DNA from: Nitrosarchaeum koreense MY1
GTDB taxonomy: Archaea; Thermoproteota; Nitrososphaeria; Nitrososphaerales; Nitrosopumilaceae
Direction of reading: 5' to 3'
DNA: 64,000 bases
NCBI RefSeq assembly: GCF_000220175.1
Contig: NZ_AFPU01000001.1
Span: 1,461,512-1,525,511 of the forward strand
A program made the position numbers and the translations under genes. Under the pieces are notes generated by a model. It was not told the DNA's origin, did no database searches, and saw only the letters and a list, made by a program, of their open reading frames with translations. Within the stretch, counting starts at the first letter, position 1. The number at the start of each line of letters is the position of its first letter. This document shows positions 17,889-24,996 of this stretch, in pieces.

Positions 17889-17982
17889 GGGCTTGTGGCG
17901 CAGAGTCATTTAAGACGCGAAACTTGGATAGCGCAGTAGCCTCCTAAGTTACAGGTCGAGGGATCGAAGCCCTCCAAGCCCG
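17889..17982 (+). tRNA. tRNA-Arg (anticodon CCU) with a non-canonical D-loop intron
   Basis: Acceptor GGGCTTG/CAAGCCC is perfect. The D stem is GCGC/GCGC, the anticodon stem GTAGC/GTTAC with loop CTCCTAA (CCU, Arg), the T arm GAGGG-ATCGAAG-CCCTC, and the discriminator G73. The D loop is 29 nt instead of about 10. Removing 17904-17922 (19 nt) leaves AGCTTGGATA, a normal D loop with G18G19 and A21, and a 75-nt mature tRNA. CGC (17899-17901) can pair with GCG (17917-17919), and GTC with GAC, giving a relaxed bulge-helix-bulge around the proposed cut sites. A T run follows at 17983-17988. Confidence 0.9.
17904..17922 (+). other. Proposed 19-nt tRNA intron in the D loop
   Basis: The boundaries were chosen so that exons join as ...AG/CTTGGATA... 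to give a standard D loop. The 5' bulge would be 17902-17904 and the 3' bulge 17921-17923, flanking a three-base-pair central helix plus a G-A mismatch. The inner hairpin is GTC-ATTTAA-GAC. Exact ends may shift by one or two bases. Confidence 0.7.
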
Positions 17983-18035
17983 TTTTTTAAAAAATTATTA
18001 TTGCAACTTAAATACAGTTGTAAATGGTCAGAATT

Positions 18036-18566
18036 ATGAAAGTTGTAGTAATTTCAGGTAGTCCTAGAAAAAATGCAAATACTCAAGTGATAATGAAATA
18101 TGTTTACGAATATACTAAATCAAAAAATGTAGATACAGAATTTATCAATCTTTCAGATGGACAAATTGAATGTTATAGAGGACCAGAAGAAGAATATAAT
18201 GAGCAAACAAAAAATGCAGCTAAAGATATCATGGATGCAGATGTTTGGTTAATTGGATCTCCAATTTACAATTCATTTTTTAGTTCTGCATTGAAAAATT
18301 TGTTTGAATATATCAATTATAAAAAAACTGAAGGTAAAGTTGCAGGCATAGTAATTTTAGCCGCAAGTAATATTGGATTTATTGATGTACAAACACTCAT
18401 CACTCAATTATTATCATATTTTAGAGTAATTGCCAATCCTAAAGCAGTGTTTCTCACAACAGAAGCAATATCAGAAAACGCTATATCAAAAGAAGAGGAT
18501 AAGAAAAGATTAAGAGATATGGTAGATGAGACTTTGAAAATAGCCTCTAAATTACATCAAGATTAG
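18036..18566 (+). CDS. NAD(P)H-dependent FMN reductase-like flavoprotein
   Basis: 176 residues from the ATG at 18036. An upstream ATG at 18024 adds MVRI, but a CTTAAATA box at 18007-18014 sits 26 bp before 18036, favouring that start for a leaderless mRNA. The flavodoxin-like fold shows the FMN phosphate loop ISGSPRKNANTQ near the N-terminus and LIGSPIYNSFFSSALKN near residue 75. It probably reduces flavin or quinone-type acceptors in the cytoplasm. Being next to bluB, which needs reduced FMN, is suggestive but not proof of a link. Confidence 0.85.
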   Translation: MKVVVISGSPRKNANTQVIMKYVYEYTKSKNVDTEFINLSDGQIECYRGPEEEYNEQTKNAAKDIMDADVWLIGSPIYNSFFSSALKNLFEYINYKKTEGKVAGIVILAASNIGFIDVQTLITQLLSYFRVIANPKAVFLTTEAISENAISKEEDKKRLRDMVDETLKIASKLHQD

Positions 18567-19044
18567 GTTGTAAGTATACAACTTTGAAAATTTTAACAGT
18601 ATAATTTCCATCAAAGATTTTAGTTATTTTTCCGTTATTGGAATCTAATACCCTAAATTTGTATTCATATGAGCCATCTTCATTTACTATAGTTTGTGCA
18701 AAGTGTACTGCACCAACACTGTTTCCAGGAATAATTTCATCGTTATCAAATATCTGAATAATTACAGGATGACCAGCAACATGGTTTGCAATTTTTCCTT
18801 CAACGAATCCCCAAGGTAGTTTATTATTTTCAGAAATTTGCATTTGTAAAGTTGTTTTTTCAAGTCCAATGGAATTATTGATTGGAGTAATTTCTGTTTG
18901 TGAATTTATTGATTCAGCAAACGAAATATTAGTTGATAAAACAGTAGTAAATATTATTGATGCAATAACGCTTGCAAAGATAATATTTTTGGACATATCT
19001 GTAATTACATTATTTAGTTTAAAAGATTTATTCCAATTCATCAA
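18547..19044 (-). CDS. Secreted beta-sandwich protein, thaumarchaeal family
   Basis: 165 residues with a signal-type segment at about 18-42 (NIIFASVIASIIFTTVLSTN, ending near SFAES). The mature part contains GFVEGKIANHVAGHPVIIQI and GSYEYKFRVLDSNN, the pattern of the short Ig-like repeats abundant in exported thaumarchaeal proteins. The start could be either of the two adjacent Met codons, or the Met at residue 17. Its 3' end overlaps the flavoprotein gene by 20 bp. Function is unknown. Confidence 0.65.
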   Translation of the reverse strand: MMNWNKSFKLNNVITDMSKNIIFASVIASIIFTTVLSTNISFAESINSQTEITPINNSIGLEKTTLQMQISENNKLPWGFVEGKIANHVAGHPVIIQIFDNDEIIPGNSVGAVHFAQTIVNEDGSYEYKFRVLDSNNGKITKIFDGNYTVKIFKVVYLQPNLDVI

Positions 19045-19084
19045 AGGTAAAAATTAAAGAGTCAAATATTAACATGACGTAGAA

Positions 19085-19210
19085 ATGATACTAGATATGG
19101 AAAAAGATCCAACAGAGTTGTGCTCATGTAAATGTCATTATGGTGGTGCTGTTAGTTGCCCAAGTTGTAAGAGCAATCATGGCATAGTATGTAGTCATTG
19201 TAACAAGTAG
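19085..19210 (+). CDS. Cys-rich zinc-ribbon microprotein, 41 aa
   Basis: A 41-codon frame with seven cysteines and two histidines in the order CSCKCH, SCPSCKSNHG, VCSHCNK. These are paired CxC and CxxC knuckles compatible with one or two zinc sites. An alternative ATG lies at codon 5. It fills the gap between two minus-strand genes. I know of no named family; the closest company in the window is the set of small Cys-rich proteins at 21763 and 21969. The dense Cys pattern makes chance ORF status unlikely. Confidence 0.65.
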   Translation: MILDMEKDPTELCSCKCHYGGAVSCPSCKSNHGIVCSHCNK

Positions 19211-19212
19211 AT

Positions 19213-19698
19213 CTATTTGCTTTTTGATTTACTTTTAGATGCCAACATCTTAAGATTTGCAAGTTCTGTTTTTAATGATTCAATCTGAACTAAAGTTTGC
19301 AAATTTGAAATTTCTTGGTTTAGTCTTTCAATTTCACTGTCTTTGAGTTTTACACTTTCTTTGAGTTTATTTAATTCACCAGATAATTCATTTTGTGCTA
19401 CTTTAATTTCAGTAGGACTAACTTGTTTTCCATCTGATGTGTAAATTTGAGTTGTTTGTGAGCTACTCAAGCTTTTTTTTTCGCTATGATTTTCATGAAT
19501 TTCATATTTATGCATATAATCAGTACTCTTTTGAGAAATCCAGCAAGTAAATGTAAGGAACCAAGTTATTGGTACAGCCATAATAAATACAAAATTTAGG
19601 ATTGGAGCAAAATCTACAAAATAAGGCCATAATCCAGTAAGTATAGCTGCAAAGACTCCAGTAACCACTGTTGCTAAATGGTTTCCAAGGTATCCCAT
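19213..19698 (-). CDS. Two-helix membrane protein with C-terminal coiled coil
   Basis: 161 residues. Two membrane helices (about 8-28 and 32-54, VFIMAVPITWFLTFTCWI) are followed by a hydrophilic linker and a long coiled coil from about residue 100 (LNKLKESVKLKDSEIERLNQ and onward). It ends in a basic SKSKSKSK tail. The coiled coil would lie in the cytoplasm, suggesting a scaffold or oligomerisation role. No enzymatic motif is seen. Confidence 0.7.
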   Translation of the reverse strand: MGYLGNHLATVVTGVFAAILTGLWPYFVDFAPILNFVFIMAVPITWFLTFTCWISQKSTDYMHKYEIHENHSEKKSLSSSQTTQIYTSDGKQVSPTEIKVAQNELSGELNKLKESVKLKDSEIERLNQEISNLQTLVQIESLKTELANLKMLASKSKSKSK

Positions 19699-19782
19699 AA
19701 TTTATTTGAAAAATTCATTGTTTATAACAGTAATGCTAATGTCAAAATTTGATATTAAGTAAAAAGAAAAAAAGAGTCTAGT

Positions 19783-20004
19783 TTATTCGTCTTCGTTAGA
19801 TGCTTTAGGCATATCTGATTGTAAGATCTGGATTTTTTGTAGTAATTCAGTTCTCAAATCTCTTGCGACCCTTCTTACAGTAGGTCTTGGGACACCAAGT
19901 TCATCTACAACTTTGGTATAGATATCTTGCTTGTCTGTTACACCTTTGTCAAGATAAGAATTAATTGCTTCTTTAATGATCGTGCTTTGGTTTGTACGAT
20001 TCAA
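19783..20004 (-). CDS. Small helix-turn-helix DNA-binding protein
   Basis: 73 residues. Residues 8-60 form a tri-helical HTH: IIKEAINSYLDKGVTDKQDI, then ELGVPRPTVRRVARDL as the recognition helix region. The tail is acidic (PKASNEDE). Its size and composition suit a dimeric repressor or chromatin-associated regulator. A 17-bp palindrome at 20111-20127 lies about 110 bp upstream of its start. The target is unknown. Confidence 0.75.
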   Translation of the reverse strand: MNRTNQSTIIKEAINSYLDKGVTDKQDIYTKVVDELGVPRPTVRRVARDLRTELLQKIQILQSDMPKASNEDE

Positions 20005-20110
20005 CGAATTCTAAATTTTAGTTGTTCTATATAAGACTATAACTTTTTGACATGATTTAATTTTTAATTCAAGTATTAATAGTTGGAAAAATTTTTCATT
20101 GAGTATTCGC

Positions 20111-20127
20111 TAATTATTAAATAATTA
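20111..20127. repeat. 17-bp AT palindrome in the HTH/cyclophilin intergenic region
   Basis: TAATTATTAAATAATTA has perfect dyad symmetry around a central A. It is the only marked feature I see in the 243-bp gap 20005-20247 between divergent genes. In such AT-rich DNA it could be chance. Confidence 0.3.
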
Positions 20128-20247
20128 TTGTATTAACGAAAAACGTACAGATTATTATGAATTTTTCAAAAAAAAATAACAGACTATAAAAATATTAATT
20201 TACTTTACACAAAAAGACTCTTATGATAATGCTGTTGATAGTTCTCA

Positions 20248-20724
20248 TTGAGTACAGCAATTATTGAAACAAACTTGGGAACAATTGTATTTAAATTACT
20301 TCCTGATTTGGCTCCAGAAACTGTAAGAAATTTTGAGAAATTAGCAAAAGACGGATTCTATGATGGTACACTTTTTCATAGAGTTATTCCCGGATTTATG
20401 ATTCAGGGAGGAGACCCTAACACAAAAAGTGGAAATAAGAGTACTTGGGGAACAGGTGGTCCAGGCTATACAATTAAAGCTGAGTTTAGTTCCAGATCAC
20501 ATCATCGTGGGATTGTTTCTATGGCTAGAGCCCAAGATCCAAACAGTGCAGGCTCACAATTCTTCATTGTTACTACGGACAGTACTTTCCTCGATAGACA
20601 ATATACGGTTTTTGGAGAAGTGACAGAAGGGATGGATGTTGCAGATAAAATTGTAAAGTTACAAAGAGATGGAAATGATTGTCCTCTTCAAGAAGCAAAA
20701 ATGATTCACGTTAAAGTGGAATAA
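20248..20724 (+). CDS. Cyclophilin-type peptidyl-prolyl cis-trans isomerase
   Basis: 158 residues, starting at TTG 20248. All core motifs are present: FHRVIPGFMIQGGDP (catalytic Arg and Phe), SMARAQDPNSAGSQFFI, and the later LDRQYTVFGEVTEGMDV. It accelerates prolyl isomerisation in protein folding and is likely cytoplasmic, with no signal peptide. The following membrane-protein gene starts at the next base after its stop. Confidence 0.96.
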   Translation: MSTAIIETNLGTIVFKLLPDLAPETVRNFEKLAKDGFYDGTLFHRVIPGFMIQGGDPNTKSGNKSTWGTGGPGYTIKAEFSSRSHHRGIVSMARAQDPNSAGSQFFIVTTDSTFLDRQYTVFGEVTEGMDVADKIVKLQRDGNDCPLQEAKMIHVKVE

Positions 20725-21720
20725 ATGAAAATAAAGCAGATTGGTTTTTTCATAATACTGTTATTCATTATAGCAATTCCTACAGTTTATGCTCAAGTAT
20801 CTATTGGTGAGGAAGCAAAACAAAAAACAGTTAATGTAATAATTAATGAATTGAATCAAATTCACGTTGTACATGAAGTCATTGCAGCAAATTCGCCTAA
20901 ACAATTACAATTGATCGATGGATTGGTAAGTAATCTTAGTGTTACTGATGTTGAAGGAGATGAGAAGCAATTTGGCTCTATTGGAGATAATGATGGTATT
21001 ATTATTTTTCCATCACAAAAAAACATAGTTGTACAATATGATCTTGAGGATGTTTTAGTTCTAAAAAATAATGTATGGACTTTAGATTTCAGATATCTTC
21101 AAACAACTAATTTTATATTTCCAAATGAAGTAGATCTAGTTTTTGTAAATGATAAACCAGTGTATTTGGGTGAGAAAAAGGGAATTGCATGTCATGGTTG
21201 TCAAATGATTCTAGAGTATTCTATCAATGAGCCAAAAATATTAAAAAATATAAAATACGATAATAAAGATTTTTTAATTGAAATTAGATCGTTTGCAGAA
21301 ATAGATGAATTTAATTTTGAACAATTAACCAAAAGAATTAATTTTCATGTTAATGGAGAAAATCAATTTCTAACATTGGTAGTTCCTCTTCAACTATTAC
21401 CAGAATCATATGATGTATTAGTAGATAATGAAAGAATATACTTTCATGGATACATCAATAATGGAACACATGTATGGATTAACGTAAGATCCGATACTAC
21501 AGGCATGGTATCAATCGTAGATTCAAAAAATACTGATCAAGTAAATCCCAATATGCGAGATTTACCACTAGTATCAGACATTAATCAGAACATCATAGTT
21601 TTACTTGGCGTAATAATCATAGTTGGAGTTATTATTACCATATTTATCATGAAGAAAAAATCATCAGTAACTTCAAAAGATATTGAAGATGAGCATACTC
21701 AAAATGCAGATGAAATTTAA
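20725..21720 (+). CDS. Exported protein with C-terminal membrane anchor, unknown function
   Basis: 331 residues. An N-terminal signal peptide (GFFIILLFIIAIPTVYAQ) cleaves probably after residue 23, and a membrane helix near residues 288-309 (NIIVLLGVIIIVGVIITIFI) is followed by a charged cytoplasmic tail. The extracellular part is beta-rich (NVIINELNQIHVVHEVIAA; ESYDVLVDNERIYFHG). A CHGCQM pair at about residues 154-159 could bind metal or form a disulfide. It is translationally linked to cyclophilin with no gap. This type of protein is common in thaumarchaeal genomes; the role is not known. Confidence 0.75.
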   Translation: MKIKQIGFFIILLFIIAIPTVYAQVSIGEEAKQKTVNVIINELNQIHVVHEVIAANSPKQLQLIDGLVSNLSVTDVEGDEKQFGSIGDNDGIIIFPSQKNIVVQYDLEDVLVLKNNVWTLDFRYLQTTNFIFPNEVDLVFVNDKPVYLGEKKGIACHGCQMILEYSINEPKILKNIKYDNKDFLIEIRSFAEIDEFNFEQLTKRINFHVNGENQFLTLVVPLQLLPESYDVLVDNERIYFHGYINNGTHVWINVRSDTTGMVSIVDSKNTDQVNPNMRDLPLVSDINQNIIVLLGVIIIVGVIITIFIMKKKSSVTSKDIEDEHTQNADEI

Positions 21721-21762
21721 TATCTCAATAGACTATGAACATATTTTTTAAATAATGTAAGA

Positions 21763-21918
21763 CTACTCTCCACCTGAACCACAAGAACAAAAACCATATT
21801 CATCAATCCGAACATTACAGATTACGCATTTTTCGCCATAATCTACTTCCCAGGGTTCTTTTCCATATAACTTAAAATGATCATCAATCTCAAGTGGGAT
21901 TTCCCGTTTCTTTCCCAA
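21763..21918 (-). CDS. Zinc-ribbon microprotein, 51 aa
   Basis: The TTG at 21918 starts MGKKREIPLEIDDHFKLYGK, ending with the metal-type cluster CVICNVRIDEYGFCSCGSGGE. An upstream in-frame TTG would add seven residues. The CxxC...CxC arrangement predicts one zinc site. It diverges from the 63-aa Cys protein at 21969, with 50 bp between them for two promoters, which suggests paired regulation. I recognise no family. Confidence 0.6.
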   Translation of the reverse strand: MGKKREIPLEIDDHFKLYGKEPWEVDYGEKCVICNVRIDEYGFCSCGSGGE

Positions 21919-21968
21919 TGATTTGTATATGTAAAACAACTATACATAGATTATTGGAGAATAAATAA

Positions 21969-22160
21969 ATGAAAATTGAATGTGGATGTCACTGTATCAA
22001 ATGTAAAAGTACTAATCTAGAATCAAAGAGAATCGGACAAATTGAGAAAGATGGATATTTCGATATGCATCACACATGTAATCAGTGTAACACACATTTT
22101 GATCATTTAGATGGAGAGATTTTTGAGAGTTGTGAAAAGTGTGAGTATAAAATTAGTTAG
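21969..22160 (+). CDS. Small zinc-ribbon protein, 63 aa
   Basis: 63 residues with four Cys pairs or knuckles: CGCHCIKC at the N-terminus, HHTCNQCNTHFDH in the middle and SCEKCEYKIS at the end. This suits two zinc ribbons and looks like a nucleic-acid-associated or metal-handling protein. It diverges from the Cys-rich gene at 21763 and overlaps the tail of the convergent gene at 22153 by 8 bp. No known family name. Confidence 0.7.
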   Translation: MKIECGCHCIKCKSTNLESKRIGQIEKDGYFDMHHTCNQCNTHFDHLDGEIFESCEKCEYKIS

Positions 22161-22647
22161 ATACTAATGCGTTTTCAACAAAATAATGGGCTCTATTCTC
22201 TTTTGAATTTTTTAGAATTTCTCTATTAGATGCCATTTTTGCTAAAGCTTTTGATACGTCTAAGGGACTAGCACTCCAACCATATTCTCGAAGTTGTTGG
22301 ACGGTTTCTGTTACGGTTCTAGGAGAATCAAAGAATTTACTAGTTTCTAATATTCTTAATTTTGCTTTGATTTCATGAGGTGTAATTGGTTTTGGTTCAT
22401 TAAACTCTGGCTCAAATGCTTCTGCATCATCTAAATATTCAAGACCAAATCGGTTAGACTGTATTGATTCATTTGGCTTTGTAGAAACTTCATTTGAATT
22501 TTCATAGATAATTTTTGCCTGATTTGCATGTATGTGACTTGATATGTTTTCAATAATTTCACCTAAAGTTTGATTATCAACATAGAAATCTCTAGATTCA
22601 ACCTCAATTTCACTCTCACCAAGTTTAAGTTTTATTCTAGCCATCAC
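22153..22647 (-). CDS. Conserved protein with C-terminal winged-helix-like domain
   Basis: 164 residues. The N-terminal 45 residues are a small alpha/beta module (IKLKLGESEIEVESRDFYVD); the start may be the second Met at 22644. A variable linker follows. The last 75 residues (PITPHEIKAKLRILETSKFF, then TETVQQLREYGWSASPLDVS) resemble a winged helix that reads a dsDNA or protein partner. Function is unknown. It diverges from the gene at 22778 with a large inverted repeat between them. Confidence 0.65.
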   Translation of the reverse strand: MMARIKLKLGESEIEVESRDFYVDNQTLGEIIENISSHIHANQAKIIYENSNEVSTKPNESIQSNRFGLEYLDDAEAFEPEFNEPKPITPHEIKAKLRILETSKFFDSPRTVTETVQQLREYGWSASPLDVSKALAKMASNREILKNSKENRAHYFVENALVSN

Positions 22648-22658
22648 CCATAAATCGT

Positions 22659-22714
22659 AAGGTTTTGATTTATTCTGCTAGCTCTAATCAGCTTCAAGAT
22701 TAGATCAAAACTTT
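22659..22714. repeat. Compound inverted repeat (17 bp paired, one-sided bulge)
   Basis: The outer arms AAGGTTTTGAT (22659-22669) and ATCAAAACTTT (22704-22714) pair over 11 bp with one G-U. The inner arms CTAATC (22684-22689) and GATTAG (22698-22703) pair over 6 bp and abut the outer right arm. The left side carries a 14-nt bulge that contains GCTAGC. It lies between divergent genes at 22647 and 22778. Confidence 0.5.
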
Positions 22715-22777
22715 TACACATAGAAATGGGATTTTTTTCCTATTGAGTTAAAAAGCGATCTTGAGATAACGTGATGT

Positions 22778-23230
22778 ATGGTTTCCAAAGCCAAGAAAGT
22801 AATAATAATTATTGTTATTGCGTTAAGTCTATTTGCATATTCACAATATGTATTAGCCTCACAAATAGGCGTGAAAATTACTCAAAGTGATCTTCTTGAA
22901 GAAAATGAAAGTGGAGTAATTCATGACGTTGTACTAGAGTTTAGTAATCCATCATTATTGTATTTGACTGCTGGTAAAACAGAGTTTTTTGTAGTAGCAA
23001 ATGAGGAAATGATAGGAAGGGGAGATTTGGAGTCATTTGTACTGCCAGCATTAGGAAGTAGTTCTGTAAGCGGTACGTATATGAGAGATTCTAATGTAAA
23101 TACACAAGAAGATTCAACAGTAAAAATAAGTGGTGTCATAAAATATGATGTGATTTTTACTTCGATTGATGTACCTTTTGTATATTATCCTACACCTGAC
23201 CAAGCAAGAGAATTTATACGTGAAAATTAG
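22778..23230 (+). CDS. Membrane-anchored or secreted LEA14-like domain protein
   Basis: 150 residues. An N-terminal hydrophobic segment (VIIIIVIALSLFAYSQYVLA, residues 8-27) ends at a plausible signal cleavage site. The beta-sandwich domain has VLEFSNPSLLYLTAGKTEFF and a C-terminal TSIDVPFVYYPTPDQ, matching the WHy/LEA14-like pattern also seen at 16493. The domain would lie outside the cell. Function is unknown. The PfkB kinase follows after 11 bp, so they may be co-transcribed. Confidence 0.65.
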   Translation: MVSKAKKVIIIIVIALSLFAYSQYVLASQIGVKITQSDLLEENESGVIHDVVLEFSNPSLLYLTAGKTEFFVVANEEMIGRGDLESFVLPALGSSSVSGTYMRDSNVNTQEDSTVKISGVIKYDVIFTSIDVPFVYYPTPDQAREFIREN

Positions 23231-23241
23231 TTTTTTAAAGA

Positions 23242-24135
23242 ATGTTAACTGTTTTTGGTTCTACTGCGTTAGATACAATTAGAACTCCAAAAAAAATTTT
23301 AAAAGATGTTTTAGGTGGTGCCGCTACATTTGCAGCAATATCAGCAAGTAATTTTGTAGACACCGGACTAATAGCTGTAGTTGGAAAAGATTTTCCTGAA
23401 AGATATCATCAAATTTTAGCAAAACATCTTGATTTACAAGGCTTAACCATAAAAGATGGCAAGACATTTCGTTATGATGGAAGTTATGATAAAACACTTA
23501 GTACAAGAGAAACTTTAAAGACTGAGTTAAATGTATTAGCAGATTTTAAACCAACTGTTCCACAAGAATATAAAAAATCTCAATTTGTGTATCTAGCCAA
23601 TAATGATCCTGATCAAAATTTAATGTTGATTAAAGAATTTGATAAAGTAAAATTTTCAATGTGTGATACCATAGAATTTTGGATTTCTACAAAACGAGAA
23701 TCGGTAATTAAGATGATTAAAGCTGTAGATGCAGTGGTCATAAATGACGAAGAAGCTAAATTGCTAACAAAAGAATTCAACCTAATAAAATGTGCAAAAA
23801 AAATGATGGAATGGGGTGCAAAATATGTAATTATTAAAAAAGGAGAGCATGGCTCAATGATGTTTTTTGATGATGTGGTATTTCCATCAGCAGGATTTTC
23901 ATTAGAAGATGTAGTGGATCCAACAGGTGCAGGAGATTCGTTTGCTGGAGCCATGATAGGGTATTTAGCTAGTAAAAATTCAGTCAGGTTATCAGAGATC
24001 AAAAAAGCTGTTGTTTATGGAAATGTTTTGGGTTCATTTGCTGTTGAAAGATATGGATTAGATGGATTACTTCAAATTAGCAAAACAGATATCATGAAAC
24101 GAGTCAAATTATATGAAAAAATGATTCGTTTCTAA
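23242..24135 (+). CDS. PfkB/ribokinase-family carbohydrate or nucleoside kinase
   Basis: 297 residues with the PfkB C-terminal signature DPTGAGDSFAGAMIGYLA near residues 228-245, whose Asp is the catalytic base, and the N-terminal GGAATFAAISASNF. VVINDEEAKLLTKE is the family's central motif. The phosphate acceptor is not readable; adenosine, ribose or a sugar nucleotide precursor are all possible in archaea. There is no signal peptide. It is flanked by an anchored protein and a dUTPase-like gene 49 bp downstream. Confidence 0.88.
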   Translation: MLTVFGSTALDTIRTPKKILKDVLGGAATFAAISASNFVDTGLIAVVGKDFPERYHQILAKHLDLQGLTIKDGKTFRYDGSYDKTLSTRETLKTELNVLADFKPTVPQEYKKSQFVYLANNDPDQNLMLIKEFDKVKFSMCDTIEFWISTKRESVIKMIKAVDAVVINDEEAKLLTKEFNLIKCAKKMMEWGAKYVIIKKGEHGSMMFFDDVVFPSAGFSLEDVVDPTGAGDSFAGAMIGYLASKNSVRLSEIKKAVVYGNVLGSFAVERYGLDGLLQISKTDIMKRVKLYEKMIRF

Positions 24136-24184
24136 AAAGATTTAAGTTTGATTATTTCCGCAATTGGGTTGTATATTCTAAGAT

Positions 24185-24529
24185 ATGTCTGAAAAAAATG
24201 AAGATCGTTTAGATACTATATTCAAATTACAAAAGGGGTTATCAGAAATGATGAAGTTAGATCGATATCCAAAAGATTCTGAAGGAAGAATTTCTGCATT
24301 ATCTACAGCAATAATACATGAAGCCGTAGAACTACAAAGAACTACAAATTGGAAATGGTGGAAAACTCCAGTTCCATTTAATGTATTAGAAGCAAGAGAA
24401 GAATTAATTGATATTTGGCATTTTGTGGTACAAGCATCCTTAGAACTAAATTTGACTCCAGACGATATTCTTGAAGAATATAAAAAGAAAAATGAAATTA
24501 ATCGAGAAAGACAAAGAAACGGATACTAG
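24185..24529 (+). CDS. dUTPase/MazG-like all-alpha NTP pyrophosphatase
   Basis: 114 residues, all helical. The metal-binding motif of dimeric dUTPases is visible as IIHEAVELQRTTNWKWWK followed by AREELIDIWHFVVQASLEL, giving the E-x-x-E ... E-x-x-D pattern. It likely hydrolyses dUTP or another non-canonical nucleotide to keep it out of DNA. It overlaps the convergent MtrA-like gene by 4 bp. MazG proper is less likely because of the WKWW segment and the single-domain length. Confidence 0.8.
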   Translation: MSEKNEDRLDTIFKLQKGLSEMMKLDRYPKDSEGRISALSTAIIHEAVELQRTTNWKWWKTPVPFNVLEAREELIDIWHFVVQASLELNLTPDDILEEYKKKNEINRERQRNGY

Positions 24530-24996
24530 TTTACATATTTTTTAATTGTTTCAAGATTAGTTTCATTAATTATATTTACTAGATTGATTTCATTCTGAAA
24601 ATAATTTATCTCAGATTTTGTTGAAGTAAGAAAAGGATCAGGACTTATTGAGTGTATTATTCTTCCATGTTCATTGATTCCATTTTCATGTAATTTGATC
24701 AATGAATGACCAGCTTTATGACCCCAAACTTCTTTGCCACAAACTATAAGCGTCTTTACTTTTTTATTTTGGTTAAGATATTTAATTATAGAATCAATTC
24801 CTTTGTTTTCAGAAAGTAATCTTCCAGCAATAGAAATATGATTCAAAAGTTCAGAATTTGAGATTTTTTTAAGTAAATTCATGCTTGAAAGTGTACAAAT
24901 TGCTATAGAAGAATGAGGATTTCCTAGGTATGATTCTTCTGGGATTGGCAGTATAATCTTGCATAATTCTCCAATTGCATTTTCGATACTATTCAT
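24526..24996 (-). CDS. MtrA-like corrinoid-binding domain protein (soluble)
   Basis: 156 residues that align along their length with the cytoplasmic domain of MtrA, the corrinoid subunit of methanogen methyl-H4MPT:CoM methyltransferase. Shared blocks are ESYLGNPHSSIAICTLSS, LIVCGKEVWGHKAGHSLIKL and LHENGINEHGRII. The His that ligates cobalt in MtrA (VQGH, H84) is kept here as H93 in VWGH. MtrA's C-terminal membrane helix is absent and no other Mtr subunit is nearby. The start codon overlaps the stop of the aminotransferase gene upstream by 8 bp, implying coupled translation. It probably binds a corrinoid; the methyl donor and acceptor are unknown. Confidence 0.8.
   Translation of the reverse strand: MNSIENAIGELCKIILPIPEESYLGNPHSSIAICTLSSMNLLKKISNSELLNHISIAGRLLSENKGIDSIIKYLNQNKKVKTLIVCGKEVWGHKAGHSLIKLHENGINEHGRIIHSISPDPFLTSTKSEINYFQNEINLVNIINETNLETIKKYVN

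Noticed and set aside
23613-24002. Antisense open frame of 129 codons inside the PfkB kinase
   Set aside because: It mirrors a gene with clear motifs, and the translated product has no recognisable fold.
24526-24996. Evidence for a full methanogen Mtr complex
   Set aside because: Only an MtrA-like soluble domain is present; no other Mtr subunits, no Mcr and no membrane helix.
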